Notes: a model not told the origin generated them from the letters alone. Positions 47,939 to 58,414 are shown, numbered from the stretch's first letter. The stretch is DNA of 64,000 nt from Shewanella mangrovi (GCF_000753795.1 NZ_JPEO01000012.1:30144-94143), one strand, 5' to 3'. A program made the numbers and translations.

Positions 47939-48814
47939 ATGACAGCAACAAGGAGATGGCTGACTGTCATCTGCTCTGTCGCGTTATTTTTCAGTAGCGC
48001 GTTATGGGCAAACACTCCCGTTTCACCTGTGTTCTATCAGGTTAACTTTCAGGGTAAAACGGCGTGGTTACTCGGTTCCTTTCATGTCGGCAAAGCGGAA
48101 TTTTATCCATTGCCCAGCAACATCAGCGACGCTTATGCGAGTGCTGGTGCCTTGGTATTAGAAGTTGATGTGCGTGATCCTGCCGCGATTGGCTTGATGC
48201 GCAAGTATGGCATGACGCCCGCAACACCAGATGCTAAGACGAAAGCGGCGGTCGATAATTATTGTGCCGATAAACCCTATTGTGACCAGTTCACCAAACT
48301 GTCTCCTTGGTTACAGGCACTGCAGTTTACTATGTTACGCCTCAGTCAGAATGGCTATAGCGCCGACTATGGCACCGAAACCCAGCTGATTAAGCAACTG
48401 GGGCAACGCCCGCTACTGGCGTTGGAAACGGCGGAGAGTCAAGTTGAGATGCTGTCGTCAATCAACATCAAAACACAGTGGGCGATGGTACGTGATGCGG
48501 TATCGGCGCCAGACAGCGATTTGGCGCAACTCGTCGATGCGTGGAAAACCGGTAATGCGAAAAAGCTGAGTCAGCTAAGTGAAGCTGAGCTGCAACGGCA
48601 AGGCGGGACTGAGTTAGTGAAAACTGTGCTGTGGGATCGTAATCGCGTAATGGCCAGCGGCGTGCTCAACTATCTTAACGCGGCAGACAAACCGCTGTTC
48701 GTCGCTGTCGGCGCGGGTCACTTGGTCGGCGAACACAGTGTCGTGCAGCTGTTGCAAAAGGCGGGGGCCAAGGTGCGAGATTGCAACCAACAGCAATGCT
48801 CGCCCAAAGGTTAG
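47939..48814 (+). CDS. TraB/GumN family protein
   Basis: 291 residues. Signal peptide about 1-24 (LTVICSVALFFSSALWA), so periplasmic. TraB/GumN (ChaN-related EreA fold) motifs: AWLLGSFHVGKAEFYPLP, ALVLEVDVRDP, LLALETAESQVEML, and the closing FVAVGAGHLVGEHSVVQLL with the conserved GAGHLxG. Proposed as metal-dependent hydrolases or proteases, not established. Cysteines YCADKPYC and DCNQQQC suggest disulfides. Its stop overlaps the convergent cmoM stop by 4 bp. Confidence 0.9.
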   Translation: MTATRRWLTVICSVALFFSSALWANTPVSPVFYQVNFQGKTAWLLGSFHVGKAEFYPLPSNISDAYASAGALVLEVDVRDPAAIGLMRKYGMTPATPDAKTKAAVDNYCADKPYCDQFTKLSPWLQALQFTMLRLSQNGYSADYGTETQLIKQLGQRPLLALETAESQVEMLSSINIKTQWAMVRDAVSAPDSDLAQLVDAWKTGNAKKLSQLSEAELQRQGGTELVKTVLWDRNRVMASGVLNYLNAADKPLFVAVGAGHLVGEHSVVQLLQKAGAKVRDCNQQQCSPKG

Positions 48815-49644
48815 TTGGCAGCTTTTCTGCCCATGAGGTGTACATAGCGCGCTAACGATAAATAGGGTTGTTGGCGCGAGTATGCCAGTTCCATTTCCAC
48901 CAGTTGTGCGGGACTAAAATCGACCGGTAAGCGGCGATTCATATAGTCATGGATTACGCGTACGCCGGACATACCTAAGGTCTGAAGCTGCCATTCGGCA
49001 AACCACGATTCCACCTCAGCAATCGCCAGTGGATGATCTGGGCTTAACCGCGACTTCTTACGGGCCTTGAGGCCGTTGTTCACATAATCAAAGTTACCGG
49101 AAATCAGCGCATGAAAGCGCATCGCTTCAATGTTATAGAACATCAGCGAGAACAAGCCATTGGGCGTGAGCAGTGTCAGTAGGTTTTCCATGGTCGCTTT
49201 GGCATCGGCTAGCCACTCAACCACGGCATGACAGAGGATCATGTCAAACTGACCCAAAGTGTTCGCTGACAAGGCTTGAATCGGACTATGTATAAGCGAC
49301 ACATTGAGTGGTTCTGGCTCCTCATCAAGCAGCCGTTGTGCTTCATTGAGCATATTGCGCGAAATATCGCACAACACCACCTCATGACCTAAGCGTGCTA
49401 ATTTCATACTGAAATAGCCAAAACCACCGCCAGCATCGAGGATCCGCAACGGTCGTTTTTCCGTTGTGGCTAGCATTTCCTGTAAGTCGCGCCACATTAC
49501 CGCTGCGCGAATCTCACCTTTCGGTGTACCATATATGTTGTTGGCAAATTTGCCGACCAGTGTATCGAAATTCTTGTCCTGCACGATGGAATGGCTTAGT
49601 GTGAAGCGTGGCTGAATTTTCTCATAATTCACTATCAAAGACAC
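48811..49644 (-). CDS. cmoM: tRNA 5-carboxymethoxyuridine methyltransferase CmoM
   Basis: 277 residues from a GTG at 49644 (a GTG 4 codons later is possible). SAM site ILDAGGGFGYFSMKLA, then DKNFDTLVGKFANNIYGTPKGEIR, LCHAVVEWLAD, LMFYNIEA and SGNFDYVNNGL, all matching the E. coli SmtA/CmoM pattern. It methylates cmo5U34 to mcmo5U in some tRNAs. Convergent overlap of 4 bp with the TraB/GumN gene. Confidence 0.9.
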   Translation of the reverse strand: MSLIVNYEKIQPRFTLSHSIVQDKNFDTLVGKFANNIYGTPKGEIRAAVMWRDLQEMLATTEKRPLRILDAGGGFGYFSMKLARLGHEVVLCDISRNMLNEAQRLLDEEPEPLNVSLIHSPIQALSANTLGQFDMILCHAVVEWLADAKATMENLLTLLTPNGLFSLMFYNIEAMRFHALISGNFDYVNNGLKARKKSRLSPDHPLAIAEVESWFAEWQLQTLGMSGVRVIHDYMNRRLPVDFSPAQLVEMELAYSRQQPYLSLARYVHLMGRKAAN

Positions 49645-49740
49645 TAATCTTAATTATTTCATTGAGATAATAGCGCACAGTTGACTGTTGCAAGCTATTG
49701 ATTCTGCAGTTTGATTGTTATTTTCAGTGGTGAAAGGTAA

Positions 49741-50604
49741 ATGGAATCCTGTATGGAACTGCGGGCAATGCCCTCGTTGTTTTCGCTGTACCGCAAAATT
49801 TTCTTTGGTCGCAAACCTGGATGGGACCAACAACCGCTACCGCAATTAAAAGTCAGTACTGCGGATGTTTCGCTACATATTGGCAATGTCGAAGAATATG
49901 CTGAAGTTTGCGGTTTTTCCTTTGATGGCAATGTGTTACCACCAACTTATCTGCATGTATTAGTGTTTCGCTTGCACGCGACGCTGTTTACCCATGAGTC
50001 AGTTACCTTCCCGTTGCTCGGCTTAATCCACTTAGCGAATCGTATTGAGTGTTTACGTCCGGTGACGGTACATGAACAAGTGCGCCTCGAGTGTTCGCTG
50101 AACGACAGTCGTGAGACCGATACCGGTTTAGAATTTGACGTGTTCGCTGAAGTGTTTGTCGGTGATGAGGTGGTTTGGCGTTCGGTGTCTACTTATCTGT
50201 ATCGCACCGGCAAACCGGGCCGTCGAGCGCGACCGCCGAAAGCGAGCGATATGCCGTGGGACGATGCAGTCTTTTGGCGTCTCGAAGACGATTTAGGGCG
50301 TAAATATGCCAAAGTTTCGGGTGACTACAACCTGATCCATCTGCACCCGATTCTGTCGAAACGTTTTGGCTTTGATCGTATTTTGATCCACGGCATGTGG
50401 TCTAAAGCGCGCTGTGTCGCGGAACTGATGCCCTGCATCAGCCAATATCCGTTTGCGGTGGATGTCGCGTTTAAATTACCCCTGTTTATGCCCGCTACGG
50501 TCAGTTTTGGTGCGCAGCTTAGTGCAAATGGTCATCTCTTTGAATTACGAGATGAAAAAGGCCGTCGACCACATCTGTTAGGCCAAATCGAATATCTGGA
50601 CTAA
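49741..50604 (+). CDS. MaoC-type acyl dehydratase
   Basis: 287 residues with AAAGGTAA next to the ATG. The N-terminal half is a degenerate hot-dog domain and the C-terminal half has the hydratase signature YAKVSGDYNLIHLHPILSKRFGF, seen as YAKVSGDYN-IH, followed by ILIHGMWSKARC. The Asp and His of GDYN-x-IH are the (R)-specific enoyl hydratase pair. Presumed to act on acyl-CoA or acyl-ACP; the substrate is unknown. Single gene. Confidence 0.87.
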   Translation: MESCMELRAMPSLFSLYRKIFFGRKPGWDQQPLPQLKVSTADVSLHIGNVEEYAEVCGFSFDGNVLPPTYLHVLVFRLHATLFTHESVTFPLLGLIHLANRIECLRPVTVHEQVRLECSLNDSRETDTGLEFDVFAEVFVGDEVVWRSVSTYLYRTGKPGRRARPPKASDMPWDDAVFWRLEDDLGRKYAKVSGDYNLIHLHPILSKRFGFDRILIHGMWSKARCVAELMPCISQYPFAVDVAFKLPLFMPATVSFGAQLSANGHLFELRDEKGRRPHLLGQIEYLD

Positions 50605-50749
50605 TCCGCAAAAGTAAACTGCTTCGCTCAGATTTATGAGCGAAGTAATGCTTTTTTACTCTGCCTTTATTTGCTGCTTAAGTGTTAGGCAGTTTTCCCC
50701 TATGATGCCTGCTTTAAAGACGTAATCCGCCGTAAGAGCAGAACCCTAC

Positions 50750-52453
50750 ATGTTGTCAGATATTCAAATTTCTCGTCAGACCGAGTTACGTGCGATCGCC
50801 GATATCGCGGTGCAAATGGGGCTTAAGCCCGATGAATTCCGTAGCTATGGCGTGACGCGAGCTAAAGTCGATCTCCAAGTCTTGCCGCGCTTAGCCGCTC
50901 AGCCTAAGGGCAAAATGGTATTGGTCACCGCCATTACCCCAACCCCTTTTGGTGAAGGGAAAACCGTCACCAGTATCGGTTTGACCCAAGCTTTACATCA
51001 ATTAGGTAAGCGTGTTTGCGCTTGCTTACGTCAGCCGAGCATGGGCCCGGTGTTTGGCATTAAGGGCGGCGCAGCTGGTGGTGGTAACGCCCAAATTGTG
51101 CCGATGGAAGAGCTCAACTTACACCTTACCGGTGATATTCATGCCGTGAGTGCTGCGCATAATCTTGCGGCGGCAGCCATTGATGCCCGGCTACACCATG
51201 AGCAGCGCTTAGGTGCAGAAGAGTTCACTCGGCAAAGTGGTCTAATTGCGCTCAACATTGACCCGCAGCGCGTGGTATGGAATCGCGTGATGGATCATAA
51301 CGATCGCGCACTGCGCAATATTCGTATCGGTCTTGGCAATAATGGCCCTGAGCGTCAGTGTTCATTTGATATTACTGCTGCTTCTGAGCTGATGGCGGTG
51401 CTGGCGCTTAGTCGTGACCTGGCCGATATGCGGACGCGAATAGGTAATCTATTGTTGGCGTTCGATGAGCAAGGGCAAGCGATCACCGCAGAACAACTCG
51501 GTGTTGCAGGGGCGATGGCGGCGATTTTACGCGAAGCAATCGAACCAACCTTGATGCAAACCATTAATGGGGCGCCGTGCCTGATTCATACCGGACCATT
51601 TGCCAACATCGCCCATGGGAATTCTTCTGTCATAGCCGATGAAATTGCGCTGGGATTGAATGAGATTGTGGTAACAGAAGGCGGTTTTGGCTCTGATATG
51701 GGCTTTGAGAAATTCTGTAATATCAAAGCACGCGCATCGGGTGTCACCCCAGACTGTGTGGTGCTGGTGGCAACCCTTAAAGCGCTAAAAAGTCATGCGG
51801 GCGTGACGGCCAGTGAAATCAATTACCCGAATCTCGCGGCCTTGCAGCAGGGCATGAGTAATTTGGCTTGGCATATTGCCAACGTTAAGCAATATGGTCT
51901 GCCTGTGGTGGTCGCGATAAATCGTTTTCCAGATGATACTGCTGATGAACTTGAGTGGTTACGCACTGCCGCAATCGAGGCCGGTGCTGATGCGGTAGAG
52001 TTAAGTCAAGCGTTCGCCGACGGCGCCGATGGCGCAACTGATTTGGCGAAGGCGGTAATAACTTGTTTGCAACAGCAAGTCGCCTTTCTGCCGTTATACA
52101 ACCCAGATGAAGGGCTAATGCAGAGTTTGCAGCAATTGGCGCGACGCGGCTACGGTGCTAGTGAAGTTGAGTTGTCGACTCAGGCACAGCAACAATTAGC
52201 ACAGATAGAGGCGCTTGGTGGCAATCACTTACCGATTTGCATGGCTAAAACACAGATGTCAATTAGCCATGATCCTCGCCTAAAAGGGGCGCCAAGCGGT
52301 TTTGTTCTGCCGATTGTCGGACTTAAATTGAATGCTGGTGCCGGATTTGTCACCGCGTTTGCCGGCAATATTATGACCATGCCGGGGCTGGGAATTAAGC
52401 CGGGTTATCTCAAGTTGGATATTGACGATAACGGCGATATTCAAGGCTTTTAA
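50750..52453 (+). CDS. fhs: Formate--tetrahydrofolate ligase
   Basis: 567 residues. P-loop [57 protein letters not shown], and [15 protein letters not shown] are the FTHFS motifs. Makes 10-formyl-THF from formate, THF and ATP, feeding purine and fMet synthesis. Single gene, preceded by an unremarkable leader and followed by a 10-bp hairpin. Confidence 0.97.
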   Translation: MLSDIQISRQTELRAIADIAVQMGLKPDEFRSYGVTRAKVDLQVLPRLAAQPKGKMVLVTAITPTPFGEGKTVTSIGLTQALHQLGKRVCACLRQPSMGPVFGIKGGAAGGGNAQIVPMEELNLHLTGDIHAVSAAHNLAAAAIDARLHHEQRLGAEEFTRQSGLIALNIDPQRVVWNRVMDHNDRALRNIRIGLGNNGPERQCSFDITAASELMAVLALSRDLADMRTRIGNLLLAFDEQGQAITAEQLGVAGAMAAILREAIEPTLMQTINGAPCLIHTGPFANIAHGNSSVIADEIALGLNEIVVTEGGFGSDMGFEKFCNIKARASGVTPDCVVLVATLKALKSHAGVTASEINYPNLAALQQGMSNLAWHIANVKQYGLPVVVAINRFPDDTADELEWLRTAAIEAGADAVELSQAFADGADGATDLAKAVITCLQQQVAFLPLYNPDEGLMQSLQQLARRGYGASEVELSTQAQQQLAQIEALGGNHLPICMAKTQMSISHDPRLKGAPSGFVLPIVGLKLNAGAGFVTAFAGNIMTMPGLGIKPGYLKLDIDDNGDIQGF

Positions 52454-52462
52454 CATCCCCAT

Positions 52463-52496
52463 TAGCGCCAGCGATAACCTACTATTGCTGGCGCTA
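52463..52496 (+). terminator. Hairpin after fhs, probable terminator
   Basis: 10-bp stem TAGCGCCAGC/GCTGGCGCTA (52463-52472 and 52487-52496) with a 14-nt loop, 10 bp after the fhs stop. No long T-run. Confidence 0.6.
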
Positions 52497-52656
52497 TATA
52501 AGCAATTTGTAACAAATGTGTGTCAAAAAAACATTCTGAAATAATTGATGTTGTATCTTTGCGTTTGTTTGCTGCCGCCAGCTTGGTAAATTGCTCACAT
52601 CTCTTTATGTTAACAAGTGTCAATTCTTTGCACTCTAGCCCTACTTGAGGCCCTCA

Positions 52657-53805
52657 ATGTCCAGATCTTTTCCATACGCGTTGCTGATGCTGTCGCTGTT
52701 GGCAGGTTGTGATCAATCACCTTCACAAACTATGCCGCGCCAAGGTGCTGCTGCGGATGTCAGCGTGATTACGGTAACCACGGAAACATTGCCGATGATA
52801 ACCTCATTGCAAGGGCGGGTAAGCGCCACCCAAACGGCAGAAGTACGGCCGCAAGTGGGTGGGATTATTCAAAAACGTCAGTTCACCGAAGGCGCTTGGG
52901 TTAATAAAGGCGATCTCTTGTATCAAATTGATCCCGAAAGTTACCAAGCGGCACTCGACCAAGCCAAAGCGAATCTGGTCACTGCCGAAGCGGCACTGAC
53001 TACAGCGGAACTGCGCGATCAACGTTATCGTAAATTGGTAAAAGCCAATGATGTCAGCCGACAAGATGCAGAAGATGCGCATGCAGCGTATTTGCAAGCC
53101 AAGGCGGGGGTGGAAGCATCGCAAGCGGCAGTTAACAGCGCCGCCATTGACTTAAAACGCACTCAAGTCATCGCACCTATCAACGGTTATATTGGCATTT
53201 CCAGCGTGACCGAAGGGGCGTTAGTCACCAGTAATCAAACCACCGCCTTGACCACCATTCATAGTCTTGACCCCATTTATGTTGATCTGACTGAATCCAG
53301 TAAAGATCTGCTGACGATGAAGAAAGCGCTCGCCAGCGGTCAGCTGCAACAGAGTGATATGCAGGTGAGCTTAAAGTTGGAAGATGGCAGCGACTATGCG
53401 GTGAAAGGCCAGTTGTTGGCGCGCGAAGTCGCAGTAAATCGGGCTACTGGCTCGGTAACGCTAAGAGCGCAATTCGCCAATCCGCAAGAGTTGTTGCTGC
53501 CGGGCATGTTTGTGCGCGCCAGCTTTGCTCAAGCCATCATTCCTAATGGTATCAAGGTGCCGCAACAGGGGATTGCCCATGATGCTAATGGCAATGCCTA
53601 CGCGCTGGTTGTGGATAAAAACAACAAAATCGTGCGTCAGCAGGTGGAACTGGGTAATGCCGTGGCGTCCGATTGGATTGTTACCTCAGGGCTTAAAGCG
53701 GGCGATAAGGTTGTTGTCGAAGGCAGCTTGAAAGTGCGTCCCGGTCAGACGGTAACGGCTCATCTGTTCGGCGGTGAAGCTGTAACGGCCATGGGAGGCC
53801 AATAA
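52657..53805 (+). CDS. RND efflux periplasmic adaptor (AcrA/MexA-like lipoprotein)
   Basis: 382 residues from the ATG at 52657. Lipoprotein signal with lipobox LLAGC (Cys18). Membrane-fusion order is seen: beta-barrel/lipoyl start (LQGRVSATQTAEVRPQVGGII), coiled-coil hairpin (about 95-170), lipoyl end (VIAPINGYIGISSVTEGALV), then beta-barrel and membrane-proximal domain. It links the inner-membrane pump to a TolC-type channel. The pump gene follows after 2 bp. No outer-membrane factor or local regulator gene is adjacent. Confidence 0.95.
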   Translation: MSRSFPYALLMLSLLAGCDQSPSQTMPRQGAAADVSVITVTTETLPMITSLQGRVSATQTAEVRPQVGGIIQKRQFTEGAWVNKGDLLYQIDPESYQAALDQAKANLVTAEAALTTAELRDQRYRKLVKANDVSRQDAEDAHAAYLQAKAGVEASQAAVNSAAIDLKRTQVIAPINGYIGISSVTEGALVTSNQTTALTTIHSLDPIYVDLTESSKDLLTMKKALASGQLQQSDMQVSLKLEDGSDYAVKGQLLAREVAVNRATGSVTLRAQFANPQELLLPGMFVRASFAQAIIPNGIKVPQQGIAHDANGNAYALVVDKNNKIVRQQVELGNAVASDWIVTSGLKAGDKVVVEGSLKVRPGQTVTAHLFGGEAVTAMGGQ

Positions 53806-53807
53806 CC

Positions 53808-56800
53808 ATGTTGGCCAAGTTTTTTATCGACCGCCCGGTATTTGCATGGGTTATCGCGATTGTGATCATGCTCGCCGGGGTGTTCTCCATCGTTAAGTTG
53901 CCGATTGCTCAGTACCCTGACGTAGCACCGCCCACCATCAGCATTTCAGCAACCTATACTGGTGCCGATGCACAAACGGTTGAAAACAGTGTCACGCAGA
54001 TCCTTGAGCAACAGCTTACCGGCATTGACGGGCTGCTTTATTTTTCCTCGTCGAGTTCGTCAGCTGGTAGTGCGTCGATTACGGTGACCTTTGAGCAAGG
54101 GACCGATGCCGATACCGCGCAAGTACAGGTGCAAAACAAGGTGCAGCAGGTAACCTCGCGCTTGCCGACGGTGGTGCAGTCGCAAGGGGTAACGGTTACC
54201 AAGTCCCAAAGCGACTTTTTGCTGGTATTCGCGCTGTATGATGAAACCGATAAGGCGACGTCTAACGATGTGTCGGACTTTTTGGTGTCGAACATGCAGG
54301 ACACCATCGCCCGTATTGAAGGGGTGGGTAATATTCGGGTATTTGGTGGTCAGCATGCGATGCGTATTTGGCTTGATCCGACAAAACTCGCAGCGTATGA
54401 CCTCATCCCTTCCGATATCACCAGTGCGCTGCGGGCGCAAAATACCCAAGTGGCGGCCGGTAATATCGGTGGCATGCCAACGCTGGATGAGCAAGAGCTC
54501 AACGCGACAGTAACCGCGAAATCTATGCTGCAAACGCCAGATCAGTTCCGTCAGATTATTGTGAAGCACAATAGCGATGGTGCTGACGTTAAGCTGGAAG
54601 ATGTGGCTCGGGTGGAAATCGGCAGCGAAAACTATCGCTCACTGCCTCGTCTCAATGGTCATCCTGCTTCTGGTATGGCAGTAATGCTCGCACCCGGTGC
54701 CAATGCGCTGACCACGGCGAAGCTAGTGAAAGACACCATTGCGCGCATGAAAGACTCCTTTCCAGAAGGCTATCAAGTGGCGTTCCCACGCGACAGCACT
54801 GACTTTATTCGTATCTCAATTGAAGAGGTGGTGAAAACCCTGTTTGAAGCGATTCTGTTGGTGGTGTTGGTGATGTTCACTTTCCTGCAGAACTGGCGTG
54901 CCACGTTGATCCCAGCCATCGCTGTGCCAGTGGTATTGCTCGGTACCTTTGGCGTATTGCAGGTATTTGGTTACTCCATCAACACCCTGACGATGTTCGG
55001 CATGGTGCTATCGATTGGATTGCTGGTGGACGATGCCATTGTGGTAGTGGAAAACGTCGAACGTTTGATGCGCGAAGAAAAGTTATCGCCTCGCGCCGCC
55101 ACGATTAAATCGATGCGAGAGATCAGTTCCGCGTTGGTGGGGATTGCAGTGGTGCTATCCGCAGTATTTCTACCGATGGCTTTCTTTGGTGGCTCAACGG
55201 GGGTTATTTACCGGCAGTTTTCGATCACGATCGTTTCTTCAATGTTGCTTTCTGTAGTTGTGGCGTTGACCTTAACCCCAACCCTGTGTGCCAGCTTATT
55301 GAAACCGAGTGATGCTAACCACAGTGTTAAAGGCTTTTTTGGGTGGTTTAACCGTAACTTTGACCGCATGACCCGCGGCTACGAAGGTCGCGTTGGACAG
55401 GTGCTGGCGACGCCAGTACGTTGGATGGTGTTCTATTTTGCCATTGTGGCGGTGCTGGGCGTGTTGATGTATCGGCTACCTACGGGCTTCCTGCCGAACG
55501 AAGATCAGGGCAATGCCATGGTGCAGTTCAACCTGCCAACGGGCGCATCGATTAAACGAACCCGTGCGGTCGCTGAGCAGATTGAAGAGTACTTTCTCAC
55601 CCATGAGAAAGATAACCTCAATGCGATTTTCACCATTTCTGGTTTTAGCTTCGCGGGTAACGGGCAAAATTCAGGGATGGCGTTCCTGTCACTGAAAAAC
55701 TGGGCGTTGCGTCCGGGACATGAGAACAGCGCTGAAGCGATTACGCGCCGTGCGAGTCAGCATCTTGCATCGATTCGTGACGCTCGAGTGTTCGCGATGT
55801 CGCCATCGCCTATTCGAGGTTTGGGGCGCAGTAGTGGCTTTACCATGGAGTTGCTGGCGAACTCAGGCACGACGCGCGATGAGCTTGCGGGCTATAAAGA
55901 CGAATTATTGCAAGCGGCGCGACAAGACCCATTGCTCAGTGGCGTGCGTGAAGGTTCGCTAAGTGACTCACCGCAACTTAAAGTGGATATTGATGACGCC
56001 AAGGCAATGGCACTTGGATTAACCATGTCTAACGTGACCAGCACGCTCAGCACGGCGTGGGCGGGCACTTATGTAAATGACTTTATTGATAACGGTCGTG
56101 TCAAACGGGTATATGTGCAGGGAGATGCTCCTTATCGGTCTGCACCGAGCGATTTGAGCCAATGGTTTGTACGTGGCAGCGATGAGAACGGCAACACTAG
56201 CATGACGCCATTTTCTGCCTTCAGTGATATTCGCTGGAGCTCTGGGCCACAGTCACTGAGTCGTTTTAATGGTCAGGCTTCTTATCAGTTGCAAGGGGCG
56301 GCAAACGGTATCAGCTCTGGTGAAGCGATGGCACAAATTGCTGCACATGTGGCCGAGTTACCTGCGGGTAAAACGGCTTATGCGTGGAGTGGTCTGTCGT
56401 TTCAAGAACAGTTAGCCCAAGGGCAAACCCTGCTACTGTATAGCATCTCCATTTTGGTGGTGTTCCTCTGCTTAGCGGCGTTGTATGAGAGCTGGGCGGT
56501 GCCGTTTTCAGTGATTTTGGTGATCCCGCTGGGGGTGATTGGTGCGGCAGTGGCGGCCTCAATGCGCGGTTTGGAAAACGATATTTACTTTCAGGTGGCG
56601 TTGTTGACGACCATAGGTCTGTCGTCAAAGAATGCGATTTTGATTGTGGAGTTTGCTGAAGAAGCCTATCAACGTGGAAAATCTGCAGTGGATGCCGCCT
56701 TAGAAGGTGCTCGTTTGCGCTTACGGCCGATTTTGATGACGTCGTTAGCCTTTATCTTTGGTACGCTGCCGCTGGCATTGTCCACTGGCGCTGGCGCCAA

Positions 56801-56936
56801 TAGCCGCACGTCTATTGGTTCAGGGATCGTGGGTGGTACCTTCACGGCGACTATGTTGGCCGTCTTCTTAGTACCGCTGTTCTTTGTGTTGGTGCGTAGC
56901 CTGTTTTCAAAGCGTAAGCCAGTCTATAACGACTAA
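53808..56936 (+). CDS. RND efflux pump inner-membrane transporter (AcrB/MexB-like)
   Basis: 1042 residues, HAE1-type length. N-terminal MLAKFFIDRPVFAWVIAIVIM, PIAQYPDVAPP and the tetra-Ser porter segment are typical. The proton-relay pair is Asp408/Asp409 in LLVDDAIVVVENVERLM (AcrB D407/D408), and the family motif GLSSKNAILIVEFA is present. Trimeric proton antiporter for drugs, dyes and detergents. 2 bp after the adaptor gene. Confidence 0.95.
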   Translation: MLAKFFIDRPVFAWVIAIVIMLAGVFSIVKLPIAQYPDVAPPTISISATYTGADAQTVENSVTQILEQQLTGIDGLLYFSSSSSSAGSASITVTFEQGTDADTAQVQVQNKVQQVTSRLPTVVQSQGVTVTKSQSDFLLVFALYDETDKATSNDVSDFLVSNMQDTIARIEGVGNIRVFGGQHAMRIWLDPTKLAAYDLIPSDITSALRAQNTQVAAGNIGGMPTLDEQELNATVTAKSMLQTPDQFRQIIVKHNSDGADVKLEDVARVEIGSENYRSLPRLNGHPASGMAVMLAPGANALTTAKLVKDTIARMKDSFPEGYQVAFPRDSTDFIRISIEEVVKTLFEAILLVVLVMFTFLQNWRATLIPAIAVPVVLLGTFGVLQVFGYSINTLTMFGMVLSIGLLVDDAIVVVENVERLMREEKLSPRAATIKSMREISSALVGIAVVLSAVFLPMAFFGGSTGVIYRQFSITIVSSMLLSVVVALTLTPTLCASLLKPSDANHSVKGFFGWFNRNFDRMTRGYEGRVGQVLATPVRWMVFYFAIVAVLGVLMYRLPTGFLPNEDQGNAMVQFNLPTGASIKRTRAVAEQIEEYFLTHEKDNLNAIFTISGFSFAGNGQNSGMAFLSLKNWALRPGHENSAEAITRRASQHLASIRDARVFAMSPSPIRGLGRSSGFTMELLANSGTTRDELAGYKDELLQAARQDPLLSGVREGSLSDSPQLKVDIDDAKAMALGLTMSNVTSTLSTAWAGTYVNDFIDNGRVKRVYVQGDAPYRSAPSDLSQWFVRGSDENGNTSMTPFSAFSDIRWSSGPQSLSRFNGQASYQLQGAANGISSGEAMAQIAAHVAELPAGKTAYAWSGLSFQEQLAQGQTLLLYSISILVVFLCLAALYESWAVPFSVILVIPLGVIGAAVAASMRGLENDIYFQVALLTTIGLSSKNAILIVEFAEEAYQRGKSAVDAALEGARLRLRPILMTSLAFIFGTLPLALSTGAGANSRTSIGSGIVGGTFTATMLAVFLVPLFFVLVRSLFSKRKPVYND

Positions 56937-57038
56937 ATCAATCGTCATCGAGTTGGCGAGTTGTTAAGCCAGCGCTATACCTTGGGGCGGGCAGTTTGCT
57001 AGAATGCTCGCCCTTTTATTGAGTGATTGTTGGGTGTC

Positions 57039-57368
57039 ATGATCTGTAGCCATTGCAGCAAGAAAATTCCGCTAGAAAATATTGCTGAGCAACGCGGCAA
57101 AGGCTTTAGAGCACAGATCCGTTGTCCAGCTTGCAGCGCGTGGCTTGGACGTAGTGTATGGCCTCAACGGCTAAAGCTGGTGGGATTTTATTGGGCGTTG
57201 GCGATGGCATTACTGGCGTGGTGGCAACCGGGCCTGCGCGGCGGCTTAAGTGTTGCCGCCATGTTGGGCGTGATAACCCTGTTTATTGCTCACTTGATGG
57301 ATCAACTGCAAGTGGTGGAGCGTCCACCACAAGTCGACAACAGTGCAGAGCGCCAGCGTTATCGTTAG
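57039..57368 (+). CDS. Zinc-ribbon small membrane protein
   Basis: 109 residues from the ATG at 57039 (MICSHCSKK), with a poor ribosome site; a start at 57027 adds four residues. CSHC and CPAC form a likely zinc ribbon at the N-terminus. Two hydrophobic helices follow (LVGFYWALAMALLAWW and GLSVAAMLGVITLFIAHLM). Unknown function; cytoplasmic ribbon, membrane-anchored. The stop overlaps the convergent 41-residue gene by 4 bp. Confidence 0.72.
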   Translation: MICSHCSKKIPLENIAEQRGKGFRAQIRCPACSAWLGRSVWPQRLKLVGFYWALAMALLAWWQPGLRGGLSVAAMLGVITLFIAHLMDQLQVVERPPQVDNSAERQRYR

Positions 57369-57490
57369 TGGATGACGCGTTCTTGCGCTGAGAGCGATTG
57401 CTCAACGTAATAGATACCGCCAAAGACACCGCCAAACAGTACGATAGCAATTAAAATCAAGCCTAGGTGTTTGCGAAGAAAAGCCAGCAT
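57365..57490 (-). CDS. 41-residue single-helix membrane protein
   Basis: Read directly from the complement: ATG at 57490 with CAGGGA 8 bp upstream, 41 codons, TAA at 57367-57365. The protein starts MLAFLRKHLG, has one hydrophobic helix LILIAIVLFGGVFGGIYYV with GG motifs, and ends EQSLSAQERVIH. The positive N-terminus predicts a cytoplasmic N-end. Its size and topology resemble small inner-membrane modulators such as AcrZ, and an AcrAB-type pump lies nearby, but on the other strand. Any link is speculation. The convergent overlap with the upstream gene is 4 bp. Confidence 0.65.
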   Translation of the reverse strand: MLAFLRKHLGLILIAIVLFGGVFGGIYYVEQSLSAQERVIH

Positions 57491-57646
57491 ATCAAAGTCC
57501 CTGCGTTATCAATCCTGCCATAGGCTAGAGTTATACTCTTAAGTCTCGCTTAATCAAATGCTAAATCAGCTTAAGTTCGTGGTTTGCCGATTGAGAGTGC
57601 AAGGCGGTATCGCTATACTGGCGGCCCTGTCCAAAAGGAGCGAGTT

Positions 57647-58363
57647 ATGCTGTTGCTGTTGAGGTGCCTGATATTGGCGCTGATGCTAGTGTTGTTGTTT
57701 GTCTGCGGCACGCTTTATTGTTTGTTGCGGCCACTGCATCGTCACAACGTGTACGTGCTTTCGCGTCCTTTTAGCTGGTGCGCCAAGCTTATGGGCATCG
57801 AATTAGAAATCCGTCACCCAGAACGGGCGCATTGTCAGCCCTGTATCTTTGTCGCCAATCATCAAAATAACTATGATCTGTTTACTCACTCAAATGTGAT
57901 GGTGCCAGGCACTGTGACCTTGGGTAAACGCAGTATTTTGTGGATCCCTCTGTTCGGGCTGATCTATTGGTTGTCTGGCAACATTATGATTAACCGTAAA
58001 AATCGTGCGACGGCGGTGGAGACACTTAGTAAAACTGCGCAGCGTATTCGTGATGAAAAGTTGTCGGTATGGATTTTCCCTGAAGGTACCCGTAGTCGTG
58101 GTCGTGGGATTTTGCCATTTAAATCCGGGGCGTTTCATACGGCAATTACCGCGGGTGTGCCTTTGGTGCCAGTGGTGGCAAGTTGCCAAGGGGATATTCG
58201 GCTTAACCGCTGGCGTAACGGCAAAGTGATCATTGAGGTGTTAGCACCGATTGATACGAATAAGTTAACGGCGGCCGATGCCAAACATCTCGCGGCGACG
58301 ACGCATCAGCAGATGGCGGCTAAATTTACTGAATTGAATCAACAGATCGCTGCTGCTAAATAG
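57647..58363 (+). CDS. 1-acyl-sn-glycerol-3-phosphate acyltransferase (PlsC-like)
   Basis: 238 residues from the ATG at 57647 (AGGAG 6 bp upstream). N-terminal membrane helix, then acyltransferase blocks: NHQNNYD (HX4D), GTVTLGKRSILWIPLFG, WIFPEGTRSRGRG, and VPLVPVVAS. Transfers the second acyl chain in phosphatidic acid synthesis. Whether it is the main PlsC or a paralog cannot be told. Confidence 0.92.
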   Translation: MLLLLRCLILALMLVLLFVCGTLYCLLRPLHRHNVYVLSRPFSWCAKLMGIELEIRHPERAHCQPCIFVANHQNNYDLFTHSNVMVPGTVTLGKRSILWIPLFGLIYWLSGNIMINRKNRATAVETLSKTAQRIRDEKLSVWIFPEGTRSRGRGILPFKSGAFHTAITAGVPLVPVVASCQGDIRLNRWRNGKVIIEVLAPIDTNKLTAADAKHLAATTHQQMAAKFTELNQQIAAAK

Positions 58364-58414
58364 CGGCAGTCAATCAACTATTAGCAGTGCTGAACTGCTT
58401 TACTGGAGATGCTT

